From Streptosporangium becharense (GTDB lineage Bacteria > Actinomycetota > Actinomycetes > Streptosporangiales > Streptosporangiaceae): a DNA stretch of 64,000 nt. Shown piece after piece: positions 38,479 through 46,961 of the stretch (positions within the stretch are counted from its first letter, which is position 1; each line of letters starts with the position of its first letter). The position numbers and the translations under genes are program-made. Location: positions 6,820,001 to 6,884,000 of the forward strand of contig NZ_JACHMP010000001.1 of NCBI RefSeq assembly GCF_014204985.1. The letters are read 5' to 3'. Below the pieces are notes generated by a model. The model saw nothing but the letters and a program-made list of their open reading frames with translations. It did no database searches and was not told where the DNA came from.

Positions 38479-38518
38479 ATTTTTGATGTGACTCTAAAAA
38501 TAGTGTTAACCTAAAAAT
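38479..38518. promoter_or_regulatory. AT-rich boxes in the TetR/ABC divergent promoter
   Basis: Direct repeat CTAAAAAT at 38494-38501 and 38511-38518, with an imperfect inverted copy ATTTTTGA at 38479-38486. It lies in the 74-bp region between the divergent starts and is a reasonable TetR operator candidate. Confidence 0.45.
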
Positions 38519-38529
38519 GGAGGTGCACA

Positions 38530-39279
38530 ATGATCAAAGCATCGGCACTGAGCAAGACCTTCCCGGGTGGTGTCGAGGCCGTCAGGGGTGTCGACATGAC
38601 GGTGGAGAAGGGAGAGATCGTGGGATTCCTCGGCCCCAACGGGGCGGGGAAGACGACCACCATGCGGATGCTGACCACCCTGCTGACCCCCAGCGGGGGC
38701 AGTGCCACGGTCGCCGGGCACGACCTGATCACCGATCCGCGGAACGTACGACGACGGATCGGCTACGTCTCACAGGGCGGTGGAATCGGCCCGGCCAATC
38801 CGGTGGGGGAGGAGCTGGAACTGCACGCCATGTTGTACGGCATGCGTCAGGCCGAGGCGCGTGAGCGGGTCGCGGCGATCCTCGGCTCGCTCTCCCTGAC
38901 CGGCCTGGAGAACCGGCCCGGCGGTGCGCTCTCCGGAGGTCAGCGCCGCCGTTTCGACCTGGCCTTCGGGCTGGTCCACGGCCCGTCGCTGCTCTTCCTC
39001 GACGAGCCCACCACCGGTCTCGACCCGCGGAGTCGGGCCGACCTCTGGACGCACATCCGGAGGCTGCGCGACGAGGACGGCCTGACGGTCTTCCTGACCA
39101 CGCACTATCTCGACGAGGCGGACGCGCTGGCCGACCGCCTGCTCGTCATCGACCACGGCGTGATCGTCGCCGAGGGCACCCCGGCCGAGCTCAAGGGCGG
39201 CACCGGCACCCTCGACGACGCCTTCCTTTCCATCACCGGTCGCTCCCTGCGGGACGACGCCGAGAACGAGGGACGGTGA
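38530..39279 (+). CDS. ABC transporter ATP-binding protein, DrrA type
   Basis: 249 residues from ATG 38530 with GGAGG six bases upstream. Walker A GPNGAGKTTTMRML, signature LSGGQRRR, Walker B LLFLDEPTTGLD and H-loop LTTHYLDEAD are present, typical of drug or lipid exporters of the daunorubicin-resistance group. It powers the permease encoded next, which overlaps it by 4 bp. The divergent TetR gene suggests ligand-induced expression. Confidence 0.92.
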   Translation: MIKASALSKTFPGGVEAVRGVDMTVEKGEIVGFLGPNGAGKTTTMRMLTTLLTPSGGSATVAGHDLITDPRNVRRRIGYVSQGGGIGPANPVGEELELHAMLYGMRQAEARERVAAILGSLSLTGLENRPGGALSGGQRRRFDLAFGLVHGPSLLFLDEPTTGLDPRSRADLWTHIRRLRDEDGLTVFLTTHYLDEADALADRLLVIDHGVIVAEGTPAELKGGTGTLDDAFLSITGRSLRDDAENEGR

Positions 39280-40019
39280 ACGACCGGATGAACGTCATCC
39301 GCGACACCTGGTTGATCTTCCGGCACGACGTCCGGATCTCCCTGCGGCAGAGGGCGGGGATCGTCTTCGGCGTCCTGCAGCCGATGCTCTACCTGGTGCT
39401 GTTCGGCCCGCTGTTCGCCACCATCGGCACCTGGGAGACCCTGATCCCCGGACTGCTGATCCAGGTGGCACTGCTCAGCGCGGGCCTGGCCGGGTTCGGC
39501 ATCGTCTTCGACGCCAGGTCGGGGGTGCTGGAACGGCTGCGCGTCACCCCGGCGCGCCGGGTGGCCCTGCTGCTCGGCAGGGTGCTGGCCGGCTCCGTCG
39601 TCCTGCTGCTCCAGTCACTCGTGCTGGTCGCGGTGGGGTACGCCTTCGGCCTGCGGGCGGCGGTACCCGGCGTGCTGGTCGGGCTCGTCCTGATGATCCT
39701 GCTCGGTGTCGGCCTGGCGGCGCTGTCCAACGCGATCGCGCTCACCATGAACCCCGACGCGTTCGCCCCGGTCATGAGCACGGCGGTCATCCCGCTGATC
39801 CTGCTCTCCGGGGCCTTCCTGCCGATGTCCATGGCCCCGGGCTGGCTGGACGCGCTCTCCCTGGCCACCCCGTTCCGCCACGTGCTCGAAGCCCTGCGTG
39901 AGCTCTTCGCCGGACACTACGTCACCGGGACCGTCGCGACCGGCGCCGCGGTGTCCGTGGTCCTGGCGGTGGCCTGCGTCGTCGTGGGAACCCGCGTCTT
40001 CAACCGCGCGAACGCCTGA
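39276..40019 (+). CDS. ABC-2 type transporter permease, DrrB type
   Basis: 247 residues from GTG 39276, overlapping the ATPase stop (GTGA); ATG 39288 is also in frame. Six hydrophobic spans, with the ABC-2 signature region ERLRVTPARRVALLLGRVLAG and the second-half motif PLILLSGAFLPMSMAPGWL. It exports an unknown hydrophobic compound together with the ATPase. It converges on the small subtilase-linked gene. Confidence 0.92.
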   Translation: MNDRMNVIRDTWLIFRHDVRISLRQRAGIVFGVLQPMLYLVLFGPLFATIGTWETLIPGLLIQVALLSAGLAGFGIVFDARSGVLERLRVTPARRVALLLGRVLAGSVVLLLQSLVLVAVGYAFGLRAAVPGVLVGLVLMILLGVGLAALSNAIALTMNPDAFAPVMSTAVIPLILLSGAFLPMSMAPGWLDALSLATPFRHVLEALRELFAGHYVTGTVATGAAVSVVLAVACVVVGTRVFNRANA

Positions 40020-40283
40020 CACGCCGCGTTCCGGGGGTGCGTCCGTCCGCGGCGGGCCGTAGGGCTCGATCCCCGGGTCGGAGTGGACGCTCCCGTCCCC
40101 GTCCGCCTCCGCGCCGACGCGCCGGGCGGCGGTGTTGCTCACCCGCAGGACGTACAGGCCCAGGTCGGGATCGACGGACACCAGGCCGTAGGCGGTGTCG
40201 ACCTCGTCCTGGGCCAGGCCCAGGCGGCGCATCGCGTCGGCGAGTGTCGCCCGGGCCGGGAGTCGTACGCTGACCAGAAGCAT
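39615..40283 (-). CDS. small subtilase-linked protein, 3' end uncertain
   Basis: The first 80-85 residues look like a real gene: MLLVSVRLPARATLADAMRR, then YGLVSVDPDLGLYVLRVS and a DPGIEPYGPP end. The start lies 4 bp after the stop of the subtilase gene, so the two are probably cotranslated. The frame has no stop until 39615 and would run 222 residues, opposite the ABC permease gene. Those later residues (His/Arg/Gly-rich) look non-coding, so the stop was probably lost or shifted near 40020. A beta-alpha-beta pattern like a propeptide or inhibitor is possible. Coordinates give the open frame. Confidence 0.45.
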   Translation of the reverse strand: MLLVSVRLPARATLADAMRRLGLAQDEVDTAYGLVSVDPDLGLYVLRVSNTAARRVGAEADGDGSVHSDPGIEPYGPPRTDAPPERGVSGVRAVEDAGSHDDAGHRQDHGHRGAGRDGPGDVVSGEELTQGFEHVAERGGQGERVQPARGHGHRQEGPGEQDQRDDRRAHDRGERVGVHGERDRVGQRRQADTEQDHQDEPDQHAGYRRPQAEGVPHRDQHE

Positions 40284-40287
40284 GACC

Positions 40288-41646
40288 TCACGCTACGCGC
40301 CTGGCACGGCGGCGCAACGAGGCGATCAGGCCGCGCGTGTCGAGGACGCCGTACCCGTAGTCGTCGTCGAACCCGACGTCGCTGCGGTCGTCGGCGGTAC
40401 GGCGTAGCAGGGTGCGCAGCTGGGCGGGCGAGAGCCGGGAGGAGGGCCAGAGGGTGCGCACCGCCGCCACCACGCCGGCGGCGACCGGGCAGGCGGCCGA
40501 GGTGCCCGAGTCGGGCTCGCCGTCACCGAAGGCCCCGGAGCCCGCGAAGTGGGTGTAGCAGCAGAGGTCGGGCTTGCGGGCGGTCAGGCGGCCCGGCCCC
40601 TGGGAGGAGTAGCCGACCCGGTCGCCGCGGACGTCGACGCCGCCGACCGAGAGGGCGTCCGGGTGGGAGTTGGCGCCCGCGATCGGCCGGTCCGGGTAGG
40701 CGCACCGGCCGTCGCGGCACTCGCGACCGCAGTTGCCGGCGGCGAACAGCACGTCGGCGCCGGCCCGGTCGAGGCTGGAGATGATCAGGTTGAACGGGTG
40801 GGCCGGGTTGTCGGAGTAGTTGCCCGGGTGGCCGACGGGGAAGTCCCAGAGCGGGGAGAAGGAGCCCCAGCTGTTGCTGATCACCAGGGAGCGTGATCCG
40901 GCGGGCTGCCCCTCCAGGACGGTGCGCAGGTGGGCGAAGGCGGCGATGGCGTCCGACAGCAGGCCGTCGAGGGCCGAACCGCCCGGCCGCCGGGAGAGCA
41001 GCACCGGGACGTCGATCAACGAGGCGCGCGGGGCGGCGATCAGCGCGTCGAAGGCGCACATCGTGCCGTGGTCGACGGTGAACTCGCCCGGCCCGCCGTT
41101 CACCCCCGCCGGACTCCAGCTCCGCCCCGCGTCGAGGCTCACCTCGCGGTCGAGCCGCCGGGTGACGTGCCGCGCGTTGATGCCGGTGTCGAGCACGGCG
41201 ACGGCGACGCCCGAGCCGTCCAGGCCCTCCTCGGCCAGCTCGGCGACCCGCAGCAGCCGCTCCACGTCGTGCCAGTCGCCCACCGGGGGGTCGCCGCCGC
41301 AGGTGAGGTTCGGCCCGATCACCGGGTCGGCGAAGACCCCCACGACGTCGGGACGGAACGCCGGCAGCAGGCTGACCCGGGTGGAGATCTCGTCGTCGGA
41401 GATCTCCCCGCGGACCAGCACCGAGGCGTCCCCCGCGGCCATGGAGAACGTCAGCGGCTGGTGCAGGGAGAGGGGGTCGCCCCCGCCGCCGGGCACGGGC
41501 CTGGGCACGACGACCGGAGCGAACGAGGGGTCGAGGACGACCCCGGGAAGCGTGTCGGCCACGTCGGCCGCCGCGGTGGTGACCGCGGGGTCGGCCACGG
41601 CGGCGACGACGTCGGGTGAGGGGCGGAGCTGGAGCAGGACTCGCAT
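40288..41646 (-). CDS. S8 family serine peptidase (subtilase) without signal peptide
   Basis: 452 residues from ATG 41646 (MRVLLQLRPS). The catalytic triad is D153 in VAVLDTGIN, H193 in VDHGTMCA and S383 in DSGTSAACPV, with oxyanion N305 in AAGNCG. Four cysteines cluster at 306-315 and 362-363. The first 120 residues form an N-terminal domain without hydrophobic signal sequence, so the enzyme is probably cytoplasmic. Intracellular subtilases act in regulated proteolysis. The adjacent small gene may encode a regulator. It is divergent from the membrane spermidine-synthase-like gene at 41818. Confidence 0.88.
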   Translation of the reverse strand: MRVLLQLRPSPDVVAAVADPAVTTAAADVADTLPGVVLDPSFAPVVVPRPVPGGGGDPLSLHQPLTFSMAAGDASVLVRGEISDDEISTRVSLLPAFRPDVVGVFADPVIGPNLTCGGDPPVGDWHDVERLLRVAELAEEGLDGSGVAVAVLDTGINARHVTRRLDREVSLDAGRSWSPAGVNGGPGEFTVDHGTMCAFDALIAAPRASLIDVPVLLSRRPGGSALDGLLSDAIAAFAHLRTVLEGQPAGSRSLVISNSWGSFSPLWDFPVGHPGNYSDNPAHPFNLIISSLDRAGADVLFAAGNCGRECRDGRCAYPDRPIAGANSHPDALSVGGVDVRGDRVGYSSQGPGRLTARKPDLCCYTHFAGSGAFGDGEPDSGTSAACPVAAGVVAAVRTLWPSSRLSPAQLRTLLRRTADDRSDVGFDDDYGYGVLDTRGLIASLRRRARRVA

Positions 41647-41817
41647 GGTGCACCACCGGCGGTGAGGGGGAGCCAACCTCACCACATTCCTGCATTGCCG
41701 CTGATCACGCCACCGGTCGAATCCATCTCCAATCGGGACGCATAACTCGCAGAATCCACAAATCGCGGGCGTGGATTTCCTTCCCTGGGGGAATGCCGGT
41801 CACTAGCGTTGGAGGGC

Positions 41818-43863
41818 ATGACCACAGCGGCCGAGACGACGCCGACACCGCACTCCGCATCCCGGCACGGGCACTGGCTGAGCACCCGGCCACGGCTGGT
41901 CGTGGCCAGTGGCTTCATGCTCTTCCTGGAGCTGGCGCTGATCCGGTGGACCGGATCGAACATCGTCCATCTGAGTTATTTCACGAATTTCGTCCTGCTC
42001 GGTTCCTTCCTCGGGATCGGACTCGGGTTCCTCCGGGTCGGACGCACCACCCGGCAGCCGTACTATTCGCCGATCGTGCTGGCCGCGTTGGTGCTGGTGG
42101 TCCTGCTGTTCCCGGTCACCGTGGACCGCCAGACCGAGGGCGTCCTGTACTGGACGAGCCTGAGCGCCAGCGGGCCGCCCCCCTGGCTCATCCTGCCGGT
42201 GATCTTCGTCGCGGCGGCGGTCGTGCTGATGGGCCCGGCCGAACTGGTCGGGCGGTGCTTCCCCGAACTCGACCGGCTGGAGGCCTACCGCTACGACCTG
42301 ATCGGCAGCCTGACCGGGATCGCGCTGTTCACCGCCCTGTCGTTCCTCAGCGCGCCGCCGGTGGTGTGGGGCGGGATCGCGGCGCTCGCCTACGCGGTGC
42401 TGCTGTGGCCCCGCAGGCCCTGGGCCCGCGTCGCGCTGCTGTTGCCCTCGCTGGTCGTCGTCGGGGCGCTCGCCGTCGAGACGCTGACCGCCGGGGCGTT
42501 GTGGTCGCCGTACTACAAGGTGACCTACGTGCGCGGTCACTGGAACGACGTGCCGCTGATGAACATCGACGTCAACGGCATCCCGCACCAGCAGGCGACC
42601 CCGGCGCGCAGCCGCCTGGAGTGGGAACGCCAGTACGCCCTGCCGTACGAGCGCTCCGCCACGGGCAGGCTCGACGACGTGCTGATCGTGGGTGCGGGCA
42701 GCGGCACCGACGTGTCGATCGCGCTGTCCAAGGGAGCAAGGCACGTCGACGCCGTGGAGATCGACCCCAAGCTGCTCGAACTCGGCCGCAGGCACCACCC
42801 GGACCGGCCCTACGACGACCCCCGGGTCACCACCCACGTCACCGACGGCCGCGCCTTCCTGGAGCGCACCTCCGGCAGGTACGACCTGATCCTCTTCGCG
42901 CTGCCCGACTCGCTCACCCTGGTCTCCGGCGCGAGCTCGCTGCGACTGGAGAGCTACCTGTTCACGTCGCAGGCGATGGAGGCGGCCCGCGAGCACCTCA
43001 AACCCGGCGGCTCCTTCTCGATGTACAACTACTACCGTGAGGGCTGGCTGGTCGACCGGCTCGCCTCCACCGTCCAGTCCGCCTTCGGCCACAGGCCGTG
43101 CGTCGACATCGTCAGCGAGACCGGCCAGCAGGCGGTCATCACCGCGGGGCTGACCCCGGACGCGCAGCGGTGCGGCGGCGAGTGGGCCGGGGCGACCGCC
43201 GACACCCCGCCGCCGGCCGGTGACGACCGGCCCTTCCTCTACCTGAAGGACCGGACGATCCCGCAGATCTACCTCCTCACCCTCGGCCTGATCCTCATCG
43301 TGAGCATGCTCGCCGTCCGCGCGGTGGCCGGCCCCTACGCCCGGATGCGTCCCTACGCCGACCTATTCCTGCTCGGGGTGGCGTTCCTGCTGCTGGAGAC
43401 CAAGAGCGTCACCGGGTTCGCGCTGCTGTTCGGCACCACCTGGGTGGTCAACGCGATCGTGTTCGCCGGGGTCCTGGTCGCGGTGCTCGCCGCCGTGGAG
43501 GTGACCCGCCGCTTCCGGGTCCCTTCCCTGCCGGTGATGTACGGCGTGCTGCTGGCCGGGCTGCTGCTGGCCTGGCTGGTGCCGAACTCCTGGCTGCTGG
43601 GCCTGCCGCTGCCGGTGCGCGCGGTGGTCGCCGTGGTCGTGGCGTTCCTGCCGATCTTCGCGGCCAACGTGGTGTTCGCCAAGCGCTTCGCCGGCTCCGC
43701 GGACGGCACGGTCGCCTTCGGCGCCAACCTGCTGGGTGCGATGGTGGGAGGCTGCCTGGAGTACCTGGCGCTGGTCGTCGGCTACCAGGCGCTGCTGGTC
43801 GTCGCGGGGGTGGTCTACCTCGGGGCCTTCGCGCTGCTGCCCAGGACCGCGCGGGCCGGGTGA
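41818..43863 (+). CDS. membrane-embedded spermidine synthase-like protein
   Basis: 681 residues. About six transmembrane segments (residues 30-225), then a soluble Rossmann methyltransferase-like spermidine synthase domain (VLIVGAGSGTDVSIALSKGA, HVDAVEIDPKLLELG, YDLILFALPDS), then six to seven more spans (from about residue 475). The nucleotide motif GAGSGTD and acidic VEIDP are kept. Such fusions are common in bacteria; the product (polyamine or other aminopropylated or methylated compound) is unknown. TAGCGT at 41804-41809 ends eight bases before the ATG, suggesting a leaderless transcript. GGAGGG is too close to act normally. Confidence 0.85.
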   Translation: MTTAAETTPTPHSASRHGHWLSTRPRLVVASGFMLFLELALIRWTGSNIVHLSYFTNFVLLGSFLGIGLGFLRVGRTTRQPYYSPIVLAALVLVVLLFPVTVDRQTEGVLYWTSLSASGPPPWLILPVIFVAAAVVLMGPAELVGRCFPELDRLEAYRYDLIGSLTGIALFTALSFLSAPPVVWGGIAALAYAVLLWPRRPWARVALLLPSLVVVGALAVETLTAGALWSPYYKVTYVRGHWNDVPLMNIDVNGIPHQQATPARSRLEWERQYALPYERSATGRLDDVLIVGAGSGTDVSIALSKGARHVDAVEIDPKLLELGRRHHPDRPYDDPRVTTHVTDGRAFLERTSGRYDLILFALPDSLTLVSGASSLRLESYLFTSQAMEAAREHLKPGGSFSMYNYYREGWLVDRLASTVQSAFGHRPCVDIVSETGQQAVITAGLTPDAQRCGGEWAGATADTPPPAGDDRPFLYLKDRTIPQIYLLTLGLILIVSMLAVRAVAGPYARMRPYADLFLLGVAFLLLETKSVTGFALLFGTTWVVNAIVFAGVLVAVLAAVEVTRRFRVPSLPVMYGVLLAGLLLAWLVPNSWLLGLPLPVRAVVAVVVAFLPIFAANVVFAKRFAGSADGTVAFGANLLGAMVGGCLEYLALVVGYQALLVVAGVVYLGAFALLPRTARAG

Positions 43864-43986
43864 GCGGCTCCGGCGGCCGGGCGGTGCCGGTACACCCCGC
43901 CTGGTGGTCGCGATGGTTGCGATACCCCGGTCGCCCTCGGCCGTCTCCGGTGGTCCGGTGGTCCGGATGGCCCGGGTGGAAAAGCG

Positions 43987-44029
43987 GTGGCCCGCCCTTC
44001 TTCCGATGTGCGGAAGGAGGGCGGGCCAC
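43987..44029. terminator. 19-bp bidirectional terminator hairpin
   Basis: Arms GTGGCCCGCCCTTCTTCCG (43987-44005) and CGGAAGGAGGGCGGGCCAC (44011-44029), one G-T mismatch, loop ATGTG. It lies between the convergent membrane spermidine-synthase-like gene (stop 43863) and the LCP gene (stop 44042). Confidence 0.85.
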
Positions 44030-44041
44030 ATGTGTCCCGGG

Positions 44042-46282
44042 TCAGAAACCGCAGATCTCGTCGAGCGTCTGCGCGTTCTTGCCGTTCTGGGTGGGGGTCT
44101 GGCTCGGCTTGGCCGCCGTCGTCCTCGTGGCGGTGGGCGTGGGAGTGGTGGTCGCGGGGCCGCTCGCGGAGGGGGAGGTCCCCGTGCCGCTCGCGGAGGG
44201 GGCGGGGCTCGTGCCGCTCGCGCCGGGGGAGGCCGGGGCGGCCTGCGCGCGACGGGGGGACTGCATCGACTGGCGCACCGTCCTGGCGGCCGCGGTGCGG
44301 ATCTTCTGCCAGTCGGGCGAGCCGGTGTAGAACTCCGGCGGCACGAACTGGAGGCTGACGATCCTGGCGTCCTTGACGCGCAGGCCCAGCTCGGCGATGT
44401 GCTCCAGCAGCTCACGCGGGATGTCGGTCTTGGCTGTCTTCTTCGCCACATTTGCGATCTTGGCGAAGTTGGTGAGCACGACCGCGGGGGTGGCCTGCTG
44501 GGCGAAGGCGCCGATGACGCAGCGCTGACGGGCCATCCGGGAGAAGTCGTCGCTGCCGACGCGCGATCGCCCGTACCAGAGCGCCTCCTCACCGCTGAGG
44601 GTCCGGTAGCCGGCCTTGATGGTGCCCGCGGTGCCGTAGAGACCGCCCCACGGGATGTCGCGCTCCACCTTGATCTTCAGGCCGCCGATGGCGTCCACCA
44701 GGTGGGCGAAGCCGTACATGTTGACCAGGGCGTAATAGTCGATCTTGAAACCGAGTGTGTGGCCGAGGGCGTCCATCAGCGCCCGGGGGCCGCGCTGCCC
44801 GTCCTTCTTGCCCGGTACGACCTCGGGGTGGTCCTCGGCGTACTGCCACACCTCGTTGAGCAGGCCGCCGTTGGGCAGCTCGCGCATGAAGCCGCTGGGG
44901 AACCGCTTGGCGAGCTGGGTGCCGGCCGGGAAGTGGACGTGCTGGAGGTTGCGGGGGATGCTGAACATGGCTGTGTTGCCGGTCATGACGTCCACGCTGG
45001 CCACGGTCATGCTGTCGGTCCGGACGCCTTCCCGGTTCCCGGCGCCGTCGCCGCCGACGAGCAGGAAGTTCACCCGCTTGCGTCCGCCCCAGGGGTCCTC
45101 ATGCTTGATCGGGGCCGCGGTGGGATCGTCCGCCGTGCTCCCGAAGATGCTGTTGGCCGTCTCCTTGAGGGTCAGCACGGTGCTCGCGGTCAGCGCGAAC
45201 GGCGCCAGCACCGACACGCACAGCACGCCCACCACGATGCCCGAGACGATCTGGCCCCTGCCGTTGAGCCGCTCCGGCCGCAGGGAGATGTAGGAGAAGA
45301 GCATCAGCAGGAACCAGGCGACCCCGCCGACGACGGCGAGGGCCACGGCGGTCGTGAGCGTGCTGTCCCGGGCGACGAAACCGGTGTTGTCCGGGTCGCT
45401 GAGGATGAACCCGGCGACCGCCGCCGAGGCCAGCAGCAGGCCGAAGACGCCGAGCAGGATGTAGCCGACGCGGCGCTGTCCCGCCCGCAGGTGCGCCGAG
45501 CCGGGCAGGATCGCCGACAGCGCGGTCCAGCCGATGAGTGCGGCGGGCGTCAGCGGCTTGGCGAACCGGGGGCCACCCTTGGCGGGGCGGCCGGCAGGGC
45601 GGCCGGAGGGCTTGGCGGGGCGGCCGGCCGGGGAGGCGGAGGGGTTCGCGGCCGGTTCGGGGCGCGCTCCCGGCGGAACCGCCTCCCGGTTCTCGCCGGT
45701 CGTCTGCCTTTCACCCGTGTCGCGCTTCCCGTGCGCCTCCTGGGGGAGGGCCGCACCCGATGCTCCTGCCGCAGCGGTGTCGCCCGGGCGTGGTGTGGCG
45801 GGCCCGCCGGGTGTTCCGGGGTCCTGGACGGCTCGGCCCCCCGCGGGCCCGGAAGCCGCTGAGGCCCTGGAGGATGCGGAAGGTGCGGAAGGCGCTGAGG
45901 CCGCGGAAGGCCCGGAAGCTCCCGGGGCCTCGGCGGACCCGGCGGTTCCGGGAGCTCCGGAAGCTCCGGAAGCTCCGGAAGCTCCGGAAGCTTGGGAGGT
46001 TGCGGAAGCCCGGGGGGCTCCAGAGGGTGGGACGGCGTCCGCACCGGGGGTGCTCGAGGCCGCCGCCGGGTGCGGAGCGCCGTTCGAGCCTGCGCCGGGG
46101 GGAGCGCCGGGTGGTCCTGCCTGGCCGGGGTCGCCGCCGGGGGTGGGGGCGGGGGTGTTCACAGGGCCGGGCGGACCCGCGGGGCCGGACGCGCCACTGG
46201 GGCCGCGGCCCCCGCTGCGTCGCCGGGGGCGCCGTTTCCCGCCTTCGCCGGCGAGATCCCCCGAGTCTTGCCCAAGGCGCAT
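44042..46282 (-). CDS. LytR-CpsA-Psr family wall-polymer ligase with long low-complexity N-terminus
   Basis: 746 residues. Residues 1-230 are a cytoplasmic Gly/Ala/Ser/Pro-rich region with GAS triplets and three AGRPAK-like repeats. Three to four membrane spans follow (about 240-385). The LCP domain comes next: NFLLVGGDGAGNREGVRTDSM, MFSIPRNLQHVHFP, LVNMYGFAHLVDAIGGLKIKV and the Arg-rich YGRSRVGSDDFSRMARQR. LCP enzymes transfer undecaprenyl-linked polymers such as arabinogalactan or teichoic acid to peptidoglycan. A Pro/Thr/Ser tail follows the domain and ends in a lone CGF. AGGAAG lies ten bases before the start. Confidence 0.9.
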   Translation of the reverse strand: MRLGQDSGDLAGEGGKRRPRRRSGGRGPSGASGPAGPPGPVNTPAPTPGGDPGQAGPPGAPPGAGSNGAPHPAAASSTPGADAVPPSGAPRASATSQASGASGASGASGAPGTAGSAEAPGASGPSAASAPSAPSASSRASAASGPAGGRAVQDPGTPGGPATPRPGDTAAAGASGAALPQEAHGKRDTGERQTTGENREAVPPGARPEPAANPSASPAGRPAKPSGRPAGRPAKGGPRFAKPLTPAALIGWTALSAILPGSAHLRAGQRRVGYILLGVFGLLLASAAVAGFILSDPDNTGFVARDSTLTTAVALAVVGGVAWFLLMLFSYISLRPERLNGRGQIVSGIVVGVLCVSVLAPFALTASTVLTLKETANSIFGSTADDPTAAPIKHEDPWGGRKRVNFLLVGGDGAGNREGVRTDSMTVASVDVMTGNTAMFSIPRNLQHVHFPAGTQLAKRFPSGFMRELPNGGLLNEVWQYAEDHPEVVPGKKDGQRGPRALMDALGHTLGFKIDYYALVNMYGFAHLVDAIGGLKIKVERDIPWGGLYGTAGTIKAGYRTLSGEEALWYGRSRVGSDDFSRMARQRCVIGAFAQQATPAVVLTNFAKIANVAKKTAKTDIPRELLEHIAELGLRVKDARIVSLQFVPPEFYTGSPDWQKIRTAAARTVRQSMQSPRRAQAAPASPGASGTSPAPSASGTGTSPSASGPATTTPTPTATRTTAAKPSQTPTQNGKNAQTLDEICGF
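45953..45997 (-). repeat. 9-bp tandem repeat in the LCP gene
   Basis: AGCTCCGGA repeated four times (45953-45988) plus a degenerate fifth copy. On the coding strand it gives Gly-Ala-Ser triplets in the disordered N-terminal region, so copy-number change would keep the frame. Confidence 0.85.
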
Positions 46283-46342
46283 CGTTACACCGCTTCCTAA
46301 CTATGTATATCCCGGTCCACCAGGCAAAATGGCCATGGTTCC

Positions 46343-46360
46343 CCGATTCCACGGAATTGG
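46343..46360. promoter_or_regulatory. candidate operator upstream of the LCP gene
   Basis: CCGATTCCACGGAATTGG: nine-base arms with one mismatch, core ATTCC-AC-GGAAT. It lies in the AT-rich region 61 bp upstream of the LCP start. No regulator can be named. Confidence 0.4.
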
Positions 46361-46605
46361 CAGGATTCTAGTCCCCATACAGGAACATGGCGGACAGATG
46401 ACCAATCCAGGGTGAATGACTACTTAAGCTACGGCGTCACGGATGCGGGGTGTGCGGAGAGCTCCGGGTGCGGCCGTGACCGTGGAGGGGGCCCCGAGGC
46501 GACGGCCGGGGAGGGAGGCCGGTCGCCGGTCCGGGGGAGGGGGCGGCGCGGTGCGCCGAACACCGGTGTGGCCGTCCCGGTGATCGTCCCGGCGGCTTTC
46601 CTCGG

Positions 46606-46701
46606 GCGGTCGTGCCGGCGGCTTTTCCCACGTGGTCGTCCTGTCGGCTTCCCCTCGCGTGGTCGTGCCGTCGGCTTTCCCCCGCGTGGTCGTGCCGGCG
46701 G
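46606..46701 (+). repeat. 27-bp tandem repeat in a non-coding gap
   Basis: Three and a half copies of a 26-27-bp unit of the form GTGGTCGTGCCGTCGGCTTT, starting at 46606, 46632, 46659 and 46686. It sits in the 679-bp gap 46283-46961 between the LCP and LysR genes. All six frames there give only low-complexity peptides, and I see no gene. From about 46740 the sequence becomes AT-richer, leading to the LysR promoter. Confidence 0.7.
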
Positions 46702-46961
46702 AGGCGTGGCGGCCGGCGGTGTGGTGGGTGGGGCAGGTGGGACGACAGGTGCTGTTGTCCTTTTTGTGGCACACCGTCCCCTGTCGGGCTGAGTGTCCAG
46801 TGCGGCAGATGGGTCCGGACTATTGTGGGATTTGGGGCGTAAGCATACTGATTTATCAGCCGTCACGGATGTAGCCGCGTTCGATTACATTCCGAAATCA
46901 TCCAAGGTGATCTCCGCGATGTCCGGGACCGGACCGGGTGCCGTGACCTAGCTTCAAAACC

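Noticed and set aside
43736-45862. 708-codon plus-strand frame opposite the LCP gene
   Set aside because: Runs out of the 3' end of the spermidine-synthase-like gene in another frame and is opposite a clear LCP gene; no motif.
46412-46866. Several overlapping small frames between LCP and LysR genes
   Set aside because: All are driven by the 27-bp repeat and give Arg/Pro/Gly peptides; none has a convincing ribosome site or family.
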